A stretch of 64,000 bases of DNA, taken from Rhizobium sp. CF080 (GTDB lineage: Bacteria; Pseudomonadota; Alphaproteobacteria; Rhizobiales; Rhizobiaceae). The stretch spans positions 372,001 through 436,000 of the forward strand of contig NZ_AKKC02000004.1 in NCBI RefSeq assembly GCF_000282095.2, in the 5' to 3' direction. Shown here piece after piece: positions 17,491-26,430 of the stretch; position 1 is the stretch's first letter, and every line of letters starts with the position of its first letter. The notes under the pieces were generated by a model. It was not told the origin of the DNA and searched no databases. It was given only the letters and a program-made list of their open reading frames with translations. A program made the translations under genes and the position numbers.

Positions 17491-17583
17491 ATGGACAACA
17501 GCGTTTTCCAGGCCAGGTGGCTATTGATCCCCGTCGCGGGGCTTTTCGTCTTCATCGCCACTTTGGGAGCGCTCGCTGTCTGA
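17491..17583 (+). CDS. 30-residue membrane peptide
   Basis: Too short for usual gene callers: ATG at 17491 preceded by a perfect AGGAGG eight bases upstream, then 30 codons and TGA. The peptide is a short polar head (MDNSVFQARW) followed by one membrane helix (LLIPVAGLFVFIATLGALAV). The strong ribosome site and clean single-span design argue that it is translated. It lies alone between the divergent DUF1236 operon and the Gly/Asn-rich gene. Function unknown; small inner-membrane peptides of this kind often tune larger membrane partners. Confidence 0.55.
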   Translation: MDNSVFQARWLLIPVAGLFVFIATLGALAV

Positions 17584-17791
17584 TGGATTTCAGATCCGGT
17601 TCCTGCGCGATGATCGGTCCTTTTCAGCGCAGAACCTGCCCGTCGGCTGCCATGCTGCAGTCGGCGGGCACTTTGATCGGCAAGTCTGGCGACGGAACCA
17701 TAAGGGCGGAAGCCCGGTTTAAACGTCGCTGCCGTGCGTGAAAACGGTTCAAATGCCCACTCAGGAGATGACCACGCCAGGGGAGCGAAAG

Positions 17792-18370
17792 ATGCCAACG
17801 CGTAGAATGCTTGTCTGGAGTGGAGTGCTCACCGCAGTCATTGCAGCCATGCTGCCCTTGAAGGTTGTCGCCGGCGCGGACGGCCGGCTGGACGTTGCTC
17901 TGTCGACGGTCGCCGCTCAGGAAGGCAATGGCAATGCTGGGGGCAATGGCGGCGGGAACGGAAACGACGGCTCCGGCGGGAACGGCAGCGACAATGCCGG
18001 CGGCGGCAATTCCGGCAATAACGGGAATGGTTCCGGCAGCGACAATAGCGGTGGCAACGGAAATGGTAACGGCGGAACTGGTACCGGGGCCGAATCGGCA
18101 CCGGCAGGTGGAGCTGCAAATCCCGGCAGCGCCCCGGCGACCCCCGCTACTCCCGCGCAGCCTGCAACTCCCGCAACCCCGGCCGCTCCCTCAAAAGCCG
18201 GCGTCGAGGTCGATATGCGCGGGTCATCGATAACCGTCCGTCACCAGAATGGCACGACGGAGCGAATTTCCCAGGGGCGGTACGAGATGCGGGATTCGCG
18301 CGCCCGCACGATCGTCAATCGGACCGCAACCCCCTCGGATGCCTCAAGACTGCGGTCGTTCGGCCGCTGA
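17792..18370 (+). CDS. secreted Gly/Asn-rich low-complexity protein
   Basis: About 192 residues from the ATG at 17792 (gggag upstream); the open frame continues to 17738. A signal-like N-terminus ([18 protein letters not shown]) is followed by about 55 residues made almost only of Gly, Asn, Ser and Asp, then a Pro/Ala/Thr-rich linker, then a compact C-terminal part ([17 protein letters not shown] ... [15 protein letters not shown]). Such proteins are frequent in rhizobia and poorly understood; a surface or periplasmic role is likely. Its last 27 bases overlap the end of the convergent response-regulator gene. Confidence 0.65.
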   Translation: MPTRRMLVWSGVLTAVIAAMLPLKVVAGADGRLDVALSTVAAQEGNGNAGGNGGGNGNDGSGGNGSDNAGGGNSGNNGNGSGSDNSGGNGNGNGGTGTGAESAPAGGAANPGSAPATPATPAQPATPATPAAPSKAGVEVDMRGSSITVRHQNGTTERISQGRYEMRDSRARTIVNRTATPSDASRLRSFGR

Positions 18371-19012
18371 TCGTTGATCCGTCGCATCGCGAAGCGCGAG
18401 TGCCGCCTCCGTCCGGTTGGTCACCTTCAGCTTCGAGAGGATGCGGGTCATGTGATGCTTGACGGTCTTCTCGTGAAGATCGAGCTCCCGCGCCACCCGC
18501 TTGTTGCTGAGCCCGGATGCGACGAGCCTCAGGACCTCCTGTTCGCGGCCGGTCAGTTCCGACATGGGGTCGGGCCTTGCCGAGGCGTCGGGGGCGGATA
18601 GACCGGCAATCATTCGCGCAGAGAGGGCCGGCGAAACGTAGCTCTCGCCGGATGCCACGGTCCTGACCACGTCTGCCAGCCCCCTGGAGCCGACACCCTT
18701 GAGAACATAACCTTTCGCGCCGAGCTTGAGTGCCGTGGCGATGTCTTCGCTCGTCTCCGAAACGGTGAGCATGACGATCTTGAGATCCGGACAATGGTCG
18801 AGCGCTTCCGCGATCGCTTCGAGACCGTTGCCGGGCATGGAAATGTCCATCAGCATCACGTCCGGGCACAGTTCCCGCACGATGCGCAGCGCATCCTCCC
18901 GGGAGCCGCCTTCCGCGACCATCTCGAAATCCTCGATCTCGCCGAAGCTGCGCGTCACTCCCTCCCGGAACAACGGATGATCGTCGACGACCGCTATCTT
19001 TATTCCTGGCAT
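18344..19012 (-). CDS. NarL/LuxR-family response regulator
   Basis: A 222-residue two-domain regulator. The receiver has acidic residues at 10-11 ([12 protein letters not shown]), the phospho-acceptor Asp56 in LMDISMPG and the switch lysine in GYVLKG. The C-terminal LuxR helix-turn-helix reads [36 protein letters not shown] in pieces, the standard motif. Its start overlaps the stop of the sensor kinase gene by one base, so the two are translationally coupled. Targets are unknown; the neighbouring secreted-protein genes are natural candidates. Confidence 0.93.
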   Translation of the reverse strand: MPGIKIAVVDDHPLFREGVTRSFGEIEDFEMVAEGGSREDALRIVRELCPDVMLMDISMPGNGLEAIAEALDHCPDLKIVMLTVSETSEDIATALKLGAKGYVLKGVGSRGLADVVRTVASGESYVSPALSARMIAGLSAPDASARPDPMSELTGREQEVLRLVASGLSNKRVARELDLHEKTVKHHMTRILSKLKVTNRTEAALALRDATDQRSAAERPQS

Positions 19013-20418
19013 CAGGCCTGCTCCATTTCATGCACGTTCAGGGACATCCGAACCGTGGTGCCGTCTTTCGATGTGGTGATTGCGAATGTGCCGCCGAGGC
19101 TTTCGATCCGCTCTCTCATGCCCGCCAGCCCGAGACCTTCCGGGCGAATGCTCTGCGGGTCGAAGCCCGGCCCCCGGTCGGCGACTTCTATGACGACATT
19201 GCCGTTGTCAAAACTCTGGCGAACGCTCTGCTCCTTGCCGCCGCCATGCCGGAAACCGTTGTTAAGCGCTTCCTGCACGAACCGGTAGATACAGATTTTC
19301 GCCGAAGGCGAAAGCGCCCGCGACCCGCTCGACATGGACAGCGCGACATCGAGCCCGGTTCGTTGCCGGTGCGCATTGACGGCGCGGCGCAGCACGTCCG
19401 GCAGTTCCGCGGTCTCGATCTGCGGCAGCACGAGGCCGCTGCAGATGCTGCGGATCTCGTCCATCGCCTCGTCCAGCCGGGCCTTGATCGTGGTGACCTC
19501 TTCCTCGCGTGCTTCTGGCGGCGTAGCGGGATCGGTCAGCAGCCGGCTGTCCACCCGGAGTGCCGCATAGGCGACCAGCTGTGCCGGTCCGTCATGCAGA
19601 TCGGCTCCGAGCCGGCGCAGATAACTCTCGTTGAGCGCGGTCGCGCGCCGCGAGGCGCGCTGGGCCCGCGCGTGCAGAGCCTTGTTTTGCGAAAGCAGGT
19701 CGGACAGTTCCGCGACCCGCTGCGTCAGCGCCTGCCGCTGGTTGTCGATCGTGCGGCTGCCGCGGAAAACGATCGCTGAGAGGATCAGGAAGAAGAAGAA
19801 CGTGACGCCGGCGACGGCCGCCCAGCTTCGAAGCTGCGCCTGATGGAGGCTGCGCTCGAAATCGTCCGCGACCTCGTAGAATTCCGCGATCGCCACCACT
19901 TCACCCGACCAGGGCTGCAGGATCGGATTGTAGATTTCGAGAAGCGGGATGCCTGTCGAGCGCTCGAGCTTGCTTTCAGGATCTTCGGCAAGCCCGAACC
20001 GCGCCACCATCTGCCCGGAAAAGGCGGTCCGCAGGCCCTCGCTCGGCTCGTATTTCTGCCCCACCATGCTCTTGTCGGTCGCATAGAGGACCGTGCCGTC
20101 CTTGCGCCAGAGCTTGAAGGATATGACCTGCCCGCCGAGCGCGCCCTGGCCGAAGGTCTCGTCGAGCGCACGGGTGGTGACGTCGTCGAGCGTCTGGTTG
20201 GTCTTCATGTCCGGAAGCAGCGGGGCGATGATGCTGTCGACGTAAAGCGCGGTGGAAGCCGCGGAGTTGCGGGTGACCGTCGCTTCGATGAGGCTCGTCA
20301 CATAGGCGCCGACCAGAAGCATCGCCGCAAACGCCACCAGCCCGCCCGCCAGCAGAAACTGCCTGGCGAGAGATTGGTCGTTCCAGCGATCAAGAATTAC
20401 CCCGAGCCGCATCCGCAT
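19012..20418 (-). CDS. NarX-type sensor histidine kinase
   Basis: About 468 residues from the ATG at 20418; the frame is open to 20526, so a start up to 36 residues earlier is possible. Two membrane segments ([23 protein letters not shown] near the N-terminus and [21 protein letters not shown]) flank a periplasmic sensing region of about 170 residues. A coiled coil leads to the HisKA_3 motif [19 protein letters not shown] and an ATPase domain with NNGFRHGGG and [10 protein letters not shown]. It phosphorylates the coupled NarL-type regulator. The signal is unknown. Confidence 0.9.
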   Translation of the reverse strand: MRMRLGVILDRWNDQSLARQFLLAGGLVAFAAMLLVGAYVTSLIEATVTRNSAASTALYVDSIIAPLLPDMKTNQTLDDVTTRALDETFGQGALGGQVISFKLWRKDGTVLYATDKSMVGQKYEPSEGLRTAFSGQMVARFGLAEDPESKLERSTGIPLLEIYNPILQPWSGEVVAIAEFYEVADDFERSLHQAQLRSWAAVAGVTFFFFLILSAIVFRGSRTIDNQRQALTQRVAELSDLLSQNKALHARAQRASRRATALNESYLRRLGADLHDGPAQLVAYAALRVDSRLLTDPATPPEAREEEVTTIKARLDEAMDEIRSICSGLVLPQIETAELPDVLRRAVNAHRQRTGLDVALSMSSGSRALSPSAKICIYRFVQEALNNGFRHGGGKEQSVRQSFDNGNVVIEVADRGPGFDPQSIRPEGLGLAGMRERIESLGGTFAITTSKDGTTVRMSLNVHEMEQA

Positions 20419-20684
20419 GCCGTTCCATGACCCGCACCATGCGAGCCGATGGCGCGCAACGCACAAGGGGGCTGATGCGTTGCATTCGGAGCGGATTTTT
20501 GGGAAGAGCGGCATCACTCCTGACATTCATTTCTTCGAGGTCATAGGCTGAGAAGTGCCATCGCAGCAACTTGCCGAACTTCAAGTTCGCAATAAGGCTG
20601 TTGCCTGCTGCTTTCTCACTTCACATCGGATACCGGATATGGTTCCAATCCGCCGGTATAAGCCTGATGAGGAATGTCGCAGAT

Positions 20685-21443
20685 ATGGGACTCGTAAAGA
20701 AAATCGCAAGAAAGCTAGGCTTTGATCCTGGAGTTTTGCGGAGTTATCGTCATCTGCCGCTTTACTGGAAACAGCGTAAGGAATGGCTGCGGCAAGGTGG
20801 AGTCATCACCCGCAAATTCACGATTTTGCATGACTATGACGACAGCGCCGGCACAGCGAAGGGGCATTATTTCCACCAGGATCTGCTGGTTGCGAGTTAT
20901 ATTAATGCGATTCAGCCGAAGCGACATGTGGATGTCGGATCACGCATCGATGGCTTCGTTGCCCATGTGGCCTCCTTTCGAGAGATCGAGGTGTTCGATG
21001 TGCGTCCATTGCCGCCAACTGCCCACAAGAACATCGTCTTCAAGAAAGCCGACCTCATGGACGAAACTGGATTTGAGATCACAGATTCGCTCTCATGCCT
21101 ACATACTATCGAGCATTTCGGGCTCGGCCGATATCGAGACCCGATTGATGTGAACGGGCACCTCAAGGGCATTGCCAATCTGGTCAATATGCTGACGAAA
21201 GGCGGAAGGCTCTACATAAGCTTCCCGATCGGCCGAGGCGATGAGGTTCACTTCAATGCTCATCGCGTGTTCCATCCGACAAGCATACTGAACTATGATG
21301 CGATCAAAAGCAGCATGGTTCTGGAGAAGTTTGATTTTGTCGATGATGCGGGCGACCTTCATATTGGCGCGGACGTGGCTTCCGCCGCTGCAAACGTTAG
21401 GTATGGCTGTGGCATTTATACCTTCAGGAAGCTTTTGTCGTGA
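20685..21443 (+). CDS. DUF268 protein, methyltransferase-like, in surface glycan locus
   Basis: About 252 residues (starts at 20667 or 20571 are also possible). The central part resembles the DUF268 family: HVDVGSRIDGFVAHVASF, FDVRPLPP, LSCLHTIEHFGLGRYRD and LTKGGRLYISFPIGRG. The last two look like the post-strand motifs of SAM-dependent methyltransferases, as does DVGSRIDGF in the place of the glycine loop. The biochemical role is not established. It is the first of four closely spaced plus-strand genes that encode glycan transferases, so modification of a sugar is likely. Base composition is lower in GC than the flanking core genes. Confidence 0.7.
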   Translation: MGLVKKIARKLGFDPGVLRSYRHLPLYWKQRKEWLRQGGVITRKFTILHDYDDSAGTAKGHYFHQDLLVASYINAIQPKRHVDVGSRIDGFVAHVASFREIEVFDVRPLPPTAHKNIVFKKADLMDETGFEITDSLSCLHTIEHFGLGRYRDPIDVNGHLKGIANLVNMLTKGGRLYISFPIGRGDEVHFNAHRVFHPTSILNYDAIKSSMVLEKFDFVDDAGDLHIGADVASAAANVRYGCGIYTFRKLLS

Positions 21444-21473
21444 AATTGCCGTTAATGACCACGGGATCTTGAT

Positions 21474-22478
21474 TTGATAAGCGCGGCCTTCATATCGTCA
21501 TCGCCCAACTGGGATTGGCCACGTCAGTTTCCGAAGTCCGTGACAGAATGGGACGGTGTTCGGTTCTCTTTCACGAGGGACGGGGGACCGTGCGACGTCC
21601 TGTTTGTCTATGATGGCCTTCCCGAATCGTGGCGTCCGGTCGAAGCTATGTATCGCGTGTTCATAGCCTCCGAACCCAGCACGGTGAAAACGTACCTTCC
21701 GCGATTTCTATCGCAATTTGATCTTGTGCTGACCACGGACACAACTACACCTCACTCCAACGTTAGGTTCGCACAACTGGGGCTGCCCTGGCATGTGGGC
21801 GTTTGGGACAAATCGGGGCAACTCAGACCAAAGGGCATCGGCTGGCCCGAGTTCCAAACCTTTCGCCCGGCCAAGACGAAACAGGTTTCCATCGTTTCGT
21901 CCAACAAAGCCTATACCCAAGGGCATCGCGAGCGACTTGCATTCGTCGAGCGCATAAAGGCCCATTTCGGTGATGAGGTCGATGTCTTCGGGCGGGGGAT
22001 TAACGACTTTACCGACAAGATGGATGTGCTTTCGGATTATCGCTATCACATCGCGATCGAGAACTCGACATTCGACCACTACTGGACGGAGAAGCTCGCC
22101 GATCCTTTCCTGACGCTTACCTACCCGATCTATCATGGCAGCAGGAACATCCTGGAATATTTCCCCGAGGAGGCCCTGACGAGGATCGACATCCGCGATC
22201 ATGAGAATGCTATTCGGGCGATCAAGCATGTGATCGAATCCGACACGGCAGAACGCGCCTTGCCCTATCTGGAGGAAGCACGTCGCCGGGTTCTCAACGA
22301 GCACAATCTGTTTGCGATCCTGTCGGGGATAGCCAAGGAAGTCGCCGGGCAACGTGATGGAGCTGCGCCCGCCCGGATATCGTCGTTGAAGCCGGAGAAA
22401 TCGTTTCGGCCGAAGGGCCTGAAGCTCCGGAACTCGATCCGGAAACGGGTTCAGCAGCTCGCCAGCCTGTTCAGGTAA
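21474..22478 (+). CDS. glycosyltransferase family 10 fucosyltransferase-like protein
   Basis: 334 residues from a TTG at 21474. The C-terminal half has the GT10 alpha-1,3/4-fucosyltransferase signature: YRYHIAIENSTFDHYWTEKL, then DPFLTLTYPIYHGS and EYFPEEALTRID. The N-terminal part (SFTRDGGPCDVLFVYDGLP) fits the acceptor domain, and the tail is basic (KPEKSFRPKGLKLRNSIRKR), suggesting membrane association. GT10 enzymes move fucose from GDP-fucose to glucosamine or glucose residues. It sits beside a GT11 gene and a GT25 gene, which suggests assembly of a fucosylated O-antigen or capsule. Acceptor unknown. Confidence 0.8.
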   Translation: MISAAFISSSPNWDWPRQFPKSVTEWDGVRFSFTRDGGPCDVLFVYDGLPESWRPVEAMYRVFIASEPSTVKTYLPRFLSQFDLVLTTDTTTPHSNVRFAQLGLPWHVGVWDKSGQLRPKGIGWPEFQTFRPAKTKQVSIVSSNKAYTQGHRERLAFVERIKAHFGDEVDVFGRGINDFTDKMDVLSDYRYHIAIENSTFDHYWTEKLADPFLTLTYPIYHGSRNILEYFPEEALTRIDIRDHENAIRAIKHVIESDTAERALPYLEEARRRVLNEHNLFAILSGIAKEVAGQRDGAAPARISSLKPEKSFRPKGLKLRNSIRKRVQQLASLFR

Positions 22479-22600
22479 CTGCATGGTGCCTGCCGACCGA
22501 CCGCGAGCCGTTGCAATGGGCCACAGCATTATCATGCATTGACAACGATATGCGCCGAAAGCAGAAAGCTAACCTGAAATCGCAACCGGGCGGCTGGTAC

Positions 22601-23365
22601 ATGGCAGAAGACAATGCGCTTGAAATCGTCGTCGTCAACCTTGAGCGCTCCGCTGACCGTCGCGCCAAGATGATCGAGACGCTTGCGCCATTCGGCCTGC
22701 CCTACAGCTTTTTCAATGCCGTCGAGGGTCGCAACGGGCATCCGCTTTTCGAAAAATTCGATCCGCGGCTCGCGGAGATCAGGCGTGGCTTCATCCTGAA
22801 CGCCGGCGAACTCGGTTGCTATGCCAGCCACTACCTGCTCTGGGAACGGAGCGTCAGGGACAACAAGGCCCTGCTGATCTTCGAGGACGACGTCTCCATC
22901 AACGGAAATTTCCTCGAGGCATACCGATATGCTGCGGACAAAATCGGGACGTACGGGCTCATACGGTTTTCCGGGCACAAGCAGCGCAGTTTCCGTGTCT
23001 GTGAAACATCCGGGTCCGGCACGGAGATTATCCGGTTCAAGATCGGGCCGCATGGCACCTCCTGTTACGCGGTCTCCCCGAAGGCGGCCGCCAAGCTTCT
23101 GGCAAAGGCCGACGTGTGGTTCGAGCCGGTGGATTGCCATCTGGACCGCTTCTGGACGCATGGTGTCGGCAGTTACGGCCTTTCGCCCTTGCCGGTGACC
23201 CACACGGCAGAAACAGCCGAGCAATCCGAAATCTGGCAGGGCGCCAAACGCGAGCGCAAGTCGCGACGCTTCCGCAAGCTGAGGGCCATCTACCGCGCCG
23301 GCGACGATATCGGCCGCTTTGTCTGGAATTTACCCAATATCGGGCGGTGGCAGAAACGGGCTTGA
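22601..23365 (+). CDS. glycosyltransferase family 25 protein
   Basis: About 254 residues from the ATG at 22601 (earlier in-frame ATGs at 22511 and 22550 add unconserved residues). It shows the LPS-type GT25 pattern: IVVVNLERSADRRAKMIETL, FFNAVEGRNG, GELGCYASHYLLWERSV, LLIFEDDVSING (the acidic EDD that binds metal and sugar nucleotide) and GTSCYAVSPKAAAKLL. Members add galactose or related sugars to LPS or surface glycans. It lies between the two fucosyltransferase genes in the same direction. Confidence 0.85.
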   Translation: MAEDNALEIVVVNLERSADRRAKMIETLAPFGLPYSFFNAVEGRNGHPLFEKFDPRLAEIRRGFILNAGELGCYASHYLLWERSVRDNKALLIFEDDVSINGNFLEAYRYAADKIGTYGLIRFSGHKQRSFRVCETSGSGTEIIRFKIGPHGTSCYAVSPKAAAKLLAKADVWFEPVDCHLDRFWTHGVGSYGLSPLPVTHTAETAEQSEIWQGAKRERKSRRFRKLRAIYRAGDDIGRFVWNLPNIGRWQKRA

Positions 23366-23419
23366 ACCAAATTCCAGTTTCCTTGTGGTACGGAGTGCCG
23401 AGATGCGAAAGAGCAGCCT

Positions 23420-24286
23420 GTGATCATCACGCGTATTCTTGGCGGCCTGGGCAACCAGATGTTTCAGTATGCGGCCGGCCGTGCCCTGGCGATTGCCAAT
23501 GAAGCGGAGCTGAAGCTGGATCTGATCGAGATGGGCGCCTACAAGCTGCGGCCCTTCGCCCTGGATCAGTTCAACATAAAGGCAGCGATCGCGCAGCCCG
23601 ACGAGGTCCCTGCCAAACCCAAAAGGGGACTCCTGCGCAAGTTCACGTCGGCCTTCAAGCCCGACCGCTCAAGCTGCGAGCGGATCGTCGAGAACGGTCT
23701 CACATTCGATAGCAGGGTACCTGCCTTACGCGGATCGCTGCATCTTTCCGGCTATTGGCAGAGCGAGCAATATTTCGCATCATCGGCTGACGCCATACGC
23801 AGCGACTTCAGCCTGAAGTCTCCATTGGGCCCGGCGCGGCAGGATGTCCTCGCCCGGATCGGCGCCGCCACCACGCCGGTTTCCATTCATGTCCGTCGAG
23901 GCGATTACGTCACCAACCCTTCGGCAAATGCAGTCCACGGCACATGCGAGCCGCCCTGGTACCACGAGGCGATGCGCCGCATGCTTGATCGTGCCGGCGA
24001 TGCCTCATTCTTCGTCTTTTCGGACGAGCCGCAATGGGCAAGGGACAACCTGCAATCATCGCGCCCGATGGTTTTTATCGAACCTCAAAACAACGGCCGG
24101 GATGGCGAAGACATGCACCTGATGGCTGCGTGCCACGCGCATATCATCGCCAATAGCTCGTTCAGCTGGTGGGGCGCATGGCTCAACCCGCGCCCGAACA
24201 AACACGTGATTGCGCCGAGGCAATGGTTCAGGGCGCCGGACAAGGATGATAGGGACATCGTCCCGGCAACCTGGGAACGCTTGTGA
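23420..24286 (+). CDS. glycosyltransferase family 11 alpha-1,2-fucosyltransferase
   Basis: 288 residues from a GTG at 23420. It carries the GT11 pattern: IITRILGGLGNQMFQYAAGRAL near the start, SGYWQSEQYF, the GDP-fucose-binding motif SIHVRRGDYV, MHLMAACHAHIIANSSFSWWGAWL and KHVIAPRQWF. It moves fucose from GDP-fucose to O-2 of a galactose-type residue. It follows the GT25 gene by 54 bases and probably belongs to the same unit as the GT10 gene. GDP-fucose synthesis genes are not in the window, so the donor must come from elsewhere in the genome. Confidence 0.9.
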   Translation: MIITRILGGLGNQMFQYAAGRALAIANEAELKLDLIEMGAYKLRPFALDQFNIKAAIAQPDEVPAKPKRGLLRKFTSAFKPDRSSCERIVENGLTFDSRVPALRGSLHLSGYWQSEQYFASSADAIRSDFSLKSPLGPARQDVLARIGAATTPVSIHVRRGDYVTNPSANAVHGTCEPPWYHEAMRRMLDRAGDASFFVFSDEPQWARDNLQSSRPMVFIEPQNNGRDGEDMHLMAACHAHIIANSSFSWWGAWLNPRPNKHVIAPRQWFRAPDKDDRDIVPATWERL

Positions 24287-24460
24287 TACGGACATGAGAA
24301 AGGCGCTGATCAGGGGGCCACGCGCTATAACCGGTTTCTCGTGGAGGCATTGCGTGGGACGCTTGACTTCAGCCCGTTACCTAAGCAGTACAGGCGGAGG
24401 CCGAAATCTATCCGCTTCAAATTCCATTTGAACCGAAGCCAGGGCGAAGAGGTTTTCAGC

Positions 24461-26404
24461 GTGCGTTATAGAGCGGAGATCGATGGCCTCAGAGCGATCG
24501 CCGTCTTGCCGGTTGTCTTGTTCCATGCCGGCATTGCTTTCGCAGCTGGCGGCTTTATCGGCGTCGATGTGTTCTTTGTCATCAGCGGATACCTCATAAC
24601 GACAAAAATCGCCGAGGATGTTGCCAGGGGCAACTTCAACCTACTGCAATTTTATGAACGGCGCGCGCGTCGAATTCTTCCGCTGCTGCTGCTGATCCTC
24701 GCCTTTGCGATTCCTGTCTTTTTCATAATCTTGATGCCGAGCGACTATACGCGTTTCATCCGCAGCGTATTCGCTTCCCTTAAGTTGACGTCCGATATTT
24801 TTTTCGCAAGATCCGGGGGGTATTTCGAGGATACCGGTTCGGTCCGGCCATTGCTCCACACATGGAGCCTTTCCATTGAGGAAAAATACTATCTGATTTT
24901 TCCCGTTTCATTCTATGTGGCCTACCGAATAAAACCGAAGAAAATCATAACAATAACGATTGTTTCGGTCGCGCTGTTATTCCTGTATTCCATCTATGCT
25001 ACCTATCGGAGTGCCGATACTGCATATTTTATGTTTACGGCGCGGGCTTGGGAGATTCTTTCAGGGGCGTTTATCGCAGTGTTGTTGGGTAAGCACGGGC
25101 AACCAGCTCTGAGCGCCAAAACGAAAGACATGATCTCCGCCGTGGCGCTGGCAAGCTTGGCATTCTGTCTGTACCACTTTGATGAGCATATTTCCTACCC
25201 AGGATTGTATGCCACTGTCCCGGTTGCCAGTACCGTTGCTCTGATAGTCGCAGCCGGCGATGATACGATCATCGGACGCGCCCTGGCGTCCCGCCTCTTG
25301 GTGTGGGTGGGTTTGCTCAGCTATAGCATCTATATGTGGCATCAGCCCGTGATTGTGGCGGCTGAGGTGCTTGGTTATTTCTCCAATGCGTCTCAAAAGG
25401 TGCTCGTCATTGGGCTGATAGTTTTCATATCCTATCTGTCGTGGCGATTTGTGGAGCAACCGTTCAGACGAACTTCCGTCATCGGGCGCAAGATGTTCCT
25501 GAGCGTAAGCGTCGCATCGATCGGGCTCGTGATCCTTTCCTCCTATCTCATGCGTGATTTGGATCAGAGCCGGCTTGCCAAGGTCACACCTGCCAATGGC
25601 GTATCGATGCAGTTGGTGGATAAGTGTTTTCTCTTGGATACAGCGGTGTCGGAATTTGCCGCTTCCGAGTGTGTATTCACGCCCGGTCCGGGGCGAAAGG
25701 TGCTGCTGATCGGCGATTCCCATTCGGCGAGCTTGTATCCCGGCCTGAAGCAATACGGGGCTGAAAACGGTTTCGAAGTCGCACTGGCTTCTGCCGCCTA
25801 TTGCTTACCCGTGGTCGAGAGCTTTCCACCCAACACTTCGCAGACAGCCACCAGCCGATGCCAAAAGATCAACAAACAGATCAGTGCAATGATCCAGGCT
25901 ATGCATCCCGATCTGGTTGTGATCTCAGGCTATATGTTCCTCTGGTCATCTGCCACAGATGCCAAGTGGACATATCCAGGATATTATCAACAGTTCCTTG
26001 AACAATTGAAGGCATTGGCCCAGATAACCCCGACTATGGTCGTGGGGCAATTTCCCATCTGGAACGGCCCATTGCCGGATATCGTCGCCGTCGAGATTGG
26101 CATCGGCAAGAAAACACTGTCGGACATCGACAGGTTCGACGGCAAGTCGCTTCGACAGGGCCTTTTCGAGTTTGACCGTAAATACAAAGCCGATGTCGGC
26201 GCGTCCGGGGCTCGCTACGTATCGATTCTCGACAAAGTCTGCCGTCAAGGAGAATGCCCCCGGTACGAGAGCGAGAATGGAGGGTCGCCAGAATTGATGA
26301 CGCAGGACTACGGTCACCTGTCTTTGCTCGGTTCCCGCTTTGTTGCAAACACCGTCGTTGGGCCGGCATTGCGAGAAGCCTTGGCAATGCCGAAGGCGTT
26401 TTAA
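24461..26404 (+). CDS. OafA-type acyltransferase with C-terminal SGNH domain
   Basis: About 647 residues from a GTG at 24461 (gagg upstream); the open frame extends to 24341 without family support. The N-terminal 370 residues are an acyltransferase-3 domain: YRAEIDGLRAIAVLPVVLFH, GVDVFFVISGYLIT, FYERRARRILP and HTWSLSIEEKYYLIFP. A C-terminal SGNH esterase-like domain follows with the serine in LLIGDSHSASLYPGL and the Asp/His pair in QDYGHLSLLGS. Such proteins O-acetylate LPS, capsule or Nod-factor-like glycans, passing the acyl group across the membrane. It is the last gene of the plus-strand glycan cluster. Confidence 0.9.
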   Translation: MRYRAEIDGLRAIAVLPVVLFHAGIAFAAGGFIGVDVFFVISGYLITTKIAEDVARGNFNLLQFYERRARRILPLLLLILAFAIPVFFIILMPSDYTRFIRSVFASLKLTSDIFFARSGGYFEDTGSVRPLLHTWSLSIEEKYYLIFPVSFYVAYRIKPKKIITITIVSVALLFLYSIYATYRSADTAYFMFTARAWEILSGAFIAVLLGKHGQPALSAKTKDMISAVALASLAFCLYHFDEHISYPGLYATVPVASTVALIVAAGDDTIIGRALASRLLVWVGLLSYSIYMWHQPVIVAAEVLGYFSNASQKVLVIGLIVFISYLSWRFVEQPFRRTSVIGRKMFLSVSVASIGLVILSSYLMRDLDQSRLAKVTPANGVSMQLVDKCFLLDTAVSEFAASECVFTPGPGRKVLLIGDSHSASLYPGLKQYGAENGFEVALASAAYCLPVVESFPPNTSQTATSRCQKINKQISAMIQAMHPDLVVISGYMFLWSSATDAKWTYPGYYQQFLEQLKALAQITPTMVVGQFPIWNGPLPDIVAVEIGIGKKTLSDIDRFDGKSLRQGLFEFDRKYKADVGASGARYVSILDKVCRQGECPRYESENGGSPELMTQDYGHLSLLGSRFVANTVVGPALREALAMPKAF

Positions 26405-26430
26405 CTTAAAATGGATAACTCATCAGGGGG

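Noticed and set aside
17900-18120. Short repeats in the Gly/Asn-rich gene as a possible CRISPR or tandem array
   Set aside because: The repetition is codon-level low complexity within a reading frame; there are no spaced identical repeats. I see no CRISPR array in the window.
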